A stretch of 18,441 bases of DNA from Oscillospiraceae bacterium. Lineage in GTDB: Bacteria; Bacillota; Clostridia; Oscillospirales; Oscillospiraceae. A program made the translations under genes and the position numbers. The notes beneath the pieces were generated by a model, which worked only from the letters and a program-made list of their open reading frames with translations, ran no database searches and was not told the origin of the DNA. Of this stretch, positions 15,601-18,441 are shown in pieces (the first letter of the stretch is position 1; the number at the start of each line of letters is the position of its first letter). The stretch covers positions 1 through 18,441 of the forward strand of contig JAEEUX010000018.1 of assembly GCA_016290695.1 (NCBI GenBank), given 5' to 3'.

Positions 15601-18339
15601 ACCATGCCCACCTTGACGCGCGCGGGCGGCAACACCTACCTTTTCTGGCTGGAGGACGCTAAGGAACTGAAATATATCGATGTCTCCACTATGCTCAAGA
15701 GCAAAATCTGCTATGACGAAAACGGCACCAACTGGTCTTATGCCGTCAAGGCCGACGGCAGCTTCGCCGAGGGCTACACTCTGCCTGTCTACACCGTCGA
15801 TATGAGCTCTATTACCGGCGACGAAGGCGTGGAAGGCCTCACCGGTTACACCGTTCTCAGCAACAAGACCGAGATCAACGGCAATCCCTACGACGACCTG
15901 TACGTCATCTGGACCTCCGGCGATACCTATGAGGCCAAGCTTACCGGTTCCCGAACCGGCGAGACACGTACCGAGACCTGCAAGGAGATTTACGCCGCTG
16001 CCCTCATTCACCATGATAACGGTGAAGAGAACGGGAACCAGTCGTCGGCTGCAAGCTGGTCCAAGCCATATCTCCTGACCAATGACCACAAATACCACGA
16101 CGGAGTTACCGCCGCAGTGGACGGCGCCGGAAATCTCTATCTGGCGCACAGCGAGTTCGGCATGACCTGGCACGGGGACGATGAAGAGTGGCTCGGTGAG
16201 CATCTGACCGCTCGTACCGATCAGAACGGCGAAACCTATTATGAGGGCGACTGTTATGAGTACAGCCCGACAAATCTTGTGCTTACCCGCTGCGTCCCCG
16301 TTGGCAGCCTGGAGGTCACGCAGCTTCTTGTTTCGGACGAGACACCGATGCCCGGCGAGACCGTTAATGCCACGGCTCTGATAGAAAACGTGGGTCTGAC
16401 AACTGCCTACGGCTGCGATGTAACGTTCTACGAAACGAAAAACGGACGGCGCGGCAGAGAGCTCGCCTATAAAGAAAGCAACGACGAAATTGTTGCCAAT
16501 ACCGGCAGACGCTACAGCTTCAGCTGGACCTTGCCCAACGACCTGAAGGGCATCGGTATCGAGTGCGTCGCCACCGAGCATAATCCTAAAGGCGGCAACT
16601 TCGACCCCGTAAGCAAAGAGTATTCTCCCATCAAGACGGAGTCTGAGCTGACCGGCGAGATCCTGAGCATTACGCAGCAGGGCGACGTCTTTGAGGCTGA
16701 GATATCCGTCGTGAACAGCGGCAATATCGCCGCCGAGCAAGGCAGCAATGCCAAGCTTCATCTTGAATGTCTCTACGGCAATGCCAAGGAGGTCTACAGC
16801 GTGGACGATCAGACCCTTGCAAATATCGATCTGTCCGAGCTCGCGCCCGGCGCAGAGCTCAGCAGGACCGTTACGCTGCAAATTCCGGCATCGGTCTTCG
16901 ATTATTGCAACTACGACGCCGTTACGCTTCGCATCTTCTCCCCGGACCTTAAGGAACTGCATGAGAGCGAGCAATATTTCGTCTGTCTGGACGAGCCCAT
17001 GGGCCTGAAGCTGGGCGACGGCAGCAACAGAATCATGCTGGTCGGCCAGAGCGTACCGCTCGAAGCAAGCTACGCCCTCAGCCCCTTCGGAGCCGAAAAT
17101 GCAAGCGTAGTCTACAGCTCTGCAGACCCGTCCGTGGCAATGGTTATGGATAACACGCTGGTAGCCGTCGGCGCCGGCACGACTTCCCTCACCGCAACGG
17201 TGCTTCCTTACGGCACCAGCACCTCGGTGGACGTTACCGTTTCAAGCGGAGCGGGAGGATATACGCCGCCCGCAAGCTCCGACGGCACCTCCGCCCCCAT
17301 ACCCGCGGCGACCGTCACGGTTACGGCGGAAAACACGGACGCGGCTATAGAATCACAGACCGGCGCTTCGCTCGTCATAGACCTGAGCAGCGAGACTGAA
17401 AAAGTCGGCACGGCCGAGTTCCCCGCCGCGCAGCTGCAAAAGCTTGCCGACGCGAGCTCCGGCGAAGACGGCGCGGCGCGCGTGGAGGTCGTGCTGTCCG
17501 CAGGTACCGTCAAGCTAGACGCCGACACGGTCAAGACGCTGGCAGACACCGGAAAAGACGTTTCCGTAACCGTAAATGACAACGGCAACGGCGCGTTTAC
17601 GGTCGAGGTGAAGGCGGACGGCAGGAGCGTGGACACCGGCGTTAAGGTCGAACTGCCTGCTGCGGACAGCGGCCAGGTGCTGGTTATCGTGAACCCTGAC
17701 GGCACGGAGGAAATCGTAAAGAAATCCGTCGCAGCCGATGGTACGGTTTACGCGGATATCCCTGCCGGGTCGACGGTGAAGCTTGCCGATAAAGCGAAAG
17801 AATTTTCCGATGTGCCCGGCAACGCATGGTACAAGGACGCGGCTGATTTCGTTTCGAGCCATGAACTGTTCCAGGGTACGGATAAGGGCTTTGAGCCCGG
17901 TCTTCCGATGAGCCGTGCCATGCTGGCTACCGTGCTCTACCGCCTGGAGGAGGCCGAGACCTCGGATAAGAATTCCTTTGCCGATGTTCCGGACGACACA
18001 TGGTATACCGACGCGGTGACATGGGCAAACGGCTCGGGTATCGTCACCGGCACAGGCGCAGGCTTTGACCCGGATGCCCCCGTTACAAGGGAGCAGATCG
18101 CAGTCATGTTCTTCCGCTATGCGGATTATCTCGGGCTGGATACCGGCGCGAGAATGCCGCTGGACGGCTTCGGTGACGGCGATGCAACGGCATCATGGGC
18201 GACAGATGCCATGCAATGGGCTGTAAGCGTCGGCCTCTTCCAAGGCAATGCTGACGGCAGCCTGAATCCGACGGGCAAAGCCACCCGTGCAGAGGTTTCC
18301 GCACTCCTGGAACGCATGGTGAAGCTCATCGTAACGTAA
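9622..18339 (+). CDS. Giant multidomain SLH surface protein (2905 aa)
   Basis: ATG is 7 nt after AAAAGGAG, followed by a signal peptide (KLFAFILAFIFTVQLSEAAL). Approximate order: a Calx-beta-like domain split by an acidic insertion (about 45-330, insertion about 110-267); a full Calx-beta domain (about 335-435, ending GTARVVI); unrecognised beta-rich sequence (436-940); a carboxypeptidase-regulatory/SdrD B-like fold (about 940-1020, with TDGSGAFTLPA); unrecognised sequence to about 1240; a Gly/aromatic-rich beta region (about 1240-1690); propeller-like repeats (about 1690-2223, with MPxAVYDSDSKDILVLY and MPTLTRAGGNTYLFWL); two CARDB-like domains (about 2228-2333 and 2344-2455); a Big2-like Ig domain (about 2460-2543); a Pro/Ser/Thr linker; a beta domain; and three SLH repeats (about 2728-2903) with MSRAML, VTREQI and ATRAEV. 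It should be wall-bound through the SLH end with the rest projecting outward, in adhesion or scaffolding. No catalytic site is evident. No obvious promoter of its own; it may be co-transcribed with the protease and peptide. Confidence 0.95.
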   Translation: MKKHLKKLFAFILAFIFTVQLSEAALAAAAEELRIVLDPTSQIVLSTPDDLAAGNWFFIRERQLEISEKSEKKLYVPIQRTGDLSEEASVTLKLADITSHYGVNYKAEIFRVKQAPVAELGIFSLVDAIRENQDTLEEVPELSEEEMAELIERQGSADITDASGNKLGSVSVEGGEEAAGESPEAEAVTLVPEEIAPVAEEGVSPAEPEPSPAKNPLQAARNAFTGTVSDRQPMESSISWMSPALQEVYDNGGDSLPEPEQEEEVTNSIPGYLFKLDYAAGESVKFLVITPLYSDKSDGDSSVMLTLEEPGGSFLLHEDFFTSYVMIKDEDAPEEVVVSFSQAEYSAEEGKVTLTVTREGAINEIVTVQVATYDGSAMQGDDYSGVSAKLYFPMGLESRTLEIPVGEGKDEKDFYVTLTPVSECTTGIGTARVVIPAAEQEAELMVSDAYLDDAFTSIESFGGATIIGSGGVFSATDKYESVGLWFNNNWGRETYFYDGIQLTWSADVPRNFGGILKVISRTSDDGGKDYTQKTIKEIDNNTFEGVLIGNSFSYETVEHYFGEAKNPWYYGVYTARIKSFGDFDWLYSPSTVTVHSLQPIKRQFTFEVQPADPLNLRGVPKDDEKQLNGVYINSSLTDASVTVRSGESFALTAQNSSEYSRFVGIDAVAEDGSTYRIANSAPGTRTMNVTVTQSMINALATRDGFVNWTSNSGTPGSMKGTIKIKPVFEKIPAKVRIDDGTYGSFEGLTSGEHDYYLGERITLKTVLNDRGQAAGARGSGIGYYKAESKNGMRLDQSNNSPYLNSEMTKVFQIDQPYTSIWPVFDTSGNAVTIQVSAKDLQYFDTTKGILALDPNPAYNPEADTWTYIVADDAVVNNVMLLVAPLAEKYTDCVPLWRDTRSSTQYCGLMFPIRVGTDREENVVRLSVSSDVNSIFPCAVSGTVQAQEINLATGRPGGKLSPAKSAVVYYGAGSAVTDGSGAFTLPAARVAANTAVRYAVSYNGALTICEMRAPGYNAKTAQSAMNIGLVEIPSFSTLGAHIQDVYAIQDQHYMSDVKILEMNGQKTVLAARVSPGEGYMLDGQKRQENILGVTFFFQNPLTNELHGEFEAEYDAATDTWRVDLKEFKPDRADEYSYGDVLYAQITTDKQVAAVNDATGEVTPKMCYDPVSTGYSVISDADYDPTTFDYNLPVDAESVFGPGGIIEQGGGDPELCDAPYDTAQLQGSKTRTTYGEFPFIGELNFILHVAAVVGGNARARAIADQMFALLDSDDAELQGVSDLLEGQVRVGIAMKFGSLPYGGTRFVFALTLTMGNSLWDQNMSNPWQDTGAAARFFSTSATSAENWRGGSMKRYSNGFFGTAMFSMSFAIGFYIDFGYLNITTTDTDTGRSETRHACVYLGGGGVGGFVGNLSTTAPLPSPIPMYAGVELDATIMLFLGASKDPNKTIEAFKEDKSLDGLDFGFQYQLTGSVTGKGVLGLGFDHALGLRGNLGLKIEMCYSPTFQQWFPNNYYFKNRPFSYGSSLVMSGYLDAVFVNIPLATFSYPLAYQGYLWLFNQMRIGARVVNYVQEAINDLLDEGKGDAEVIRQCTEMCDAVLRKIERFENPQSEANRLRDYAFNNKIINSFEHLASQSAEIGGLLGMAGKLLDDENAETPSWSVQPHVESKWVAGDSAELMAAFSPVSSSQVVQDSRKQPGARLLDIGENRMLLIFLDDDSTRPETQASVLKYAIYNTETEHWDVTPTAIQNDGTGDYMPDICDAGENVVITWISTAPGKVPQSSDDPTNHMDMLDVFTVRVPKTTLRSSGSINANSIEQLTNDEVYDSMPRAVYDSDSKDILVLYTKTAPDTDYTPGSIDRKLLDYAVGGEEMYSVNAYMLYNGTKEDGDPYEVGWVRNNIYPQEASFTDLAAQQSFIAQWGGQRFVRISIDSENDPAISEMTVSCGYNGLAVYAYTVDKDLDPSSSDDKELYIQFYDFASHSTYVPIRLTNDSVSQTMPTLTRAGGNTYLFWLEDAKELKYIDVSTMLKSKICYDENGTNWSYAVKADGSFAEGYTLPVYTVDMSSITGDEGVEGLTGYTVLSNKTEINGNPYDDLYVIWTSGDTYEAKLTGSRTGETRTETCKEIYAAALIHHDNGEENGNQSSAASWSKPYLLTNDHKYHDGVTAAVDGAGNLYLAHSEFGMTWHGDDEEWLGEHLTARTDQNGETYYEGDCYEYSPTNLVLTRCVPVGSLEVTQLLVSDETPMPGETVNATALIENVGLTTAYGCDVTFYETKNGRRGRELAYKESNDEIVANTGRRYSFSWTLPNDLKGIGIECVATEHNPKGGNFDPVSKEYSPIKTESELTGEILSITQQGDVFEAEISVVNSGNIAAEQGSNAKLHLECLYGNAKEVYSVDDQTLANIDLSELAPGAELSRTVTLQIPASVFDYCNYDAVTLRIFSPDLKELHESEQYFVCLDEPMGLKLGDGSNRIMLVGQSVPLEASYALSPFGAENASVVYSSADPSVAMVMDNTLVAVGAGTTSLTATVLPYGTSTSVDVTVSSGAGGYTPPASSDGTSAPIPAATVTVTAENTDAAIESQTGASLVIDLSSETEKVGTAEFPAAQLQKLADASSGEDGAARVEVVLSAGTVKLDADTVKTLADTGKDVSVTVNDNGNGAFTVEVKADGRSVDTGVKVELPAADSGQVLVIVNPDGTEEIVKKSVAADGTVYADIPAGSTVKLADKAKEFSDVPGNAWYKDAADFVSSHELFQGTDKGFEPGLPMSRAMLATVLYRLEEAETSDKNSFADVPDDTWYTDAVTWANGSGIVTGTGAGFDPDAPVTREQIAVMFFRYADYLGLDTGARMPLDGFGDGDATASWATDAMQWAVSVGLFQGNADGSLNPTGKATRAEVSALLERMVKLIVT

Positions 18340-18370
18340 AGCGAACGCTTCCTGCGCCGAAAGGAACCGC

Positions 18371-18409
18371 ATAAAAAACGATAAAAAACGGGATATATTT
18401 GATATATTT
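18371..18409. repeat. Two back-to-back tandem duplications after the giant SLH gene
   Basis: ATAAAAAACG occurs twice head to tail (18371-18390). Two bases further, GATATATTT occurs twice head to tail (18392-18409). They lie in the AT-rich tail 30 nt after the stop codon. No clear intrinsic terminator is visible between 18340 and the window end. Confidence 0.6.
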
Positions 18410-18441
18410 ACGGCCGCGGGAAACAGCAAACCGTTTTATCC

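Overview
The window looks like a GC-rich, low-GC-type-ribosome-binding-site Firmicute (class Clostridia, most like gut Oscillospiraceae). The reasons are AGGAGG-type Shine-Dalgarno sites, near-consensus sigma-A promoters, three secreted proteins ending in S-layer homology (SLH) triplets, a YD-repeat/RHS toxin locus and an IS66-family remnant. This is judged from gene content only; no taxonomic marker is present.

Positions 1-2372 (minus strand) hold a decayed RHS polymorphic-toxin locus. Read in the direction of transcription it runs: an IS66 TnpA remnant (about 2372-2098), an RHS/YD-repeat fragment (about 2100-1848), a frameshift near 1880, an RHS core fused to a variable C-terminal domain resembling polymorphic toxin type 44 (to 922), and a 191-aa membrane-anchored putative immunity protein (925-350) overlapping the toxin by ATGA. 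Twelve bases later comes a second, start-less RHS core copy with a different C-terminal junction that runs off the window. Toxin and immunity sequence is visibly AT-richer than its surroundings.

Positions 2613-7413 (minus strand) hold a two-gene SLH operon. Its promoter is at 7413-7385. It encodes a 362-aa SLH protein (7313-6225), then 41 nt later a 1155-aa beta-solenoid-like SLH protein (6183-2716) with a striking ladder of cysteines, and ends in a long terminator hairpin (2664-2613).

Positions 7459-18339 (plus strand) are divergent. A perfect 21-bp palindrome (7459-7479) lies between the two divergent promoters. A roughly 215-nt structured leader precedes a secreted S8 subtilisin-like protease (7759-9129, TTG start). 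Next come a 58-aa peptide with a bacteriocin-leader-like ELEGISGAG motif (9252-9428), a strong hairpin, and a giant 2905-aa SLH surface protein (9622-18339) with Calx-beta, propeller-like, CARDB-like and Ig-like modules.

Taken together, 2.7-18.3 kb looks like one cell-surface module: three cell-wall-anchored proteins, one secreted serine protease and one small processed-looking peptide, with both transcription units controllable from one intergenic region. No maturation enzyme or ABC exporter for the peptide lies in the window, so its role is open. The most novel-looking items are the protease/peptide/giant SLH trio, the cysteine ladder, the structured leader, and the stacked RHS toxin cassettes.
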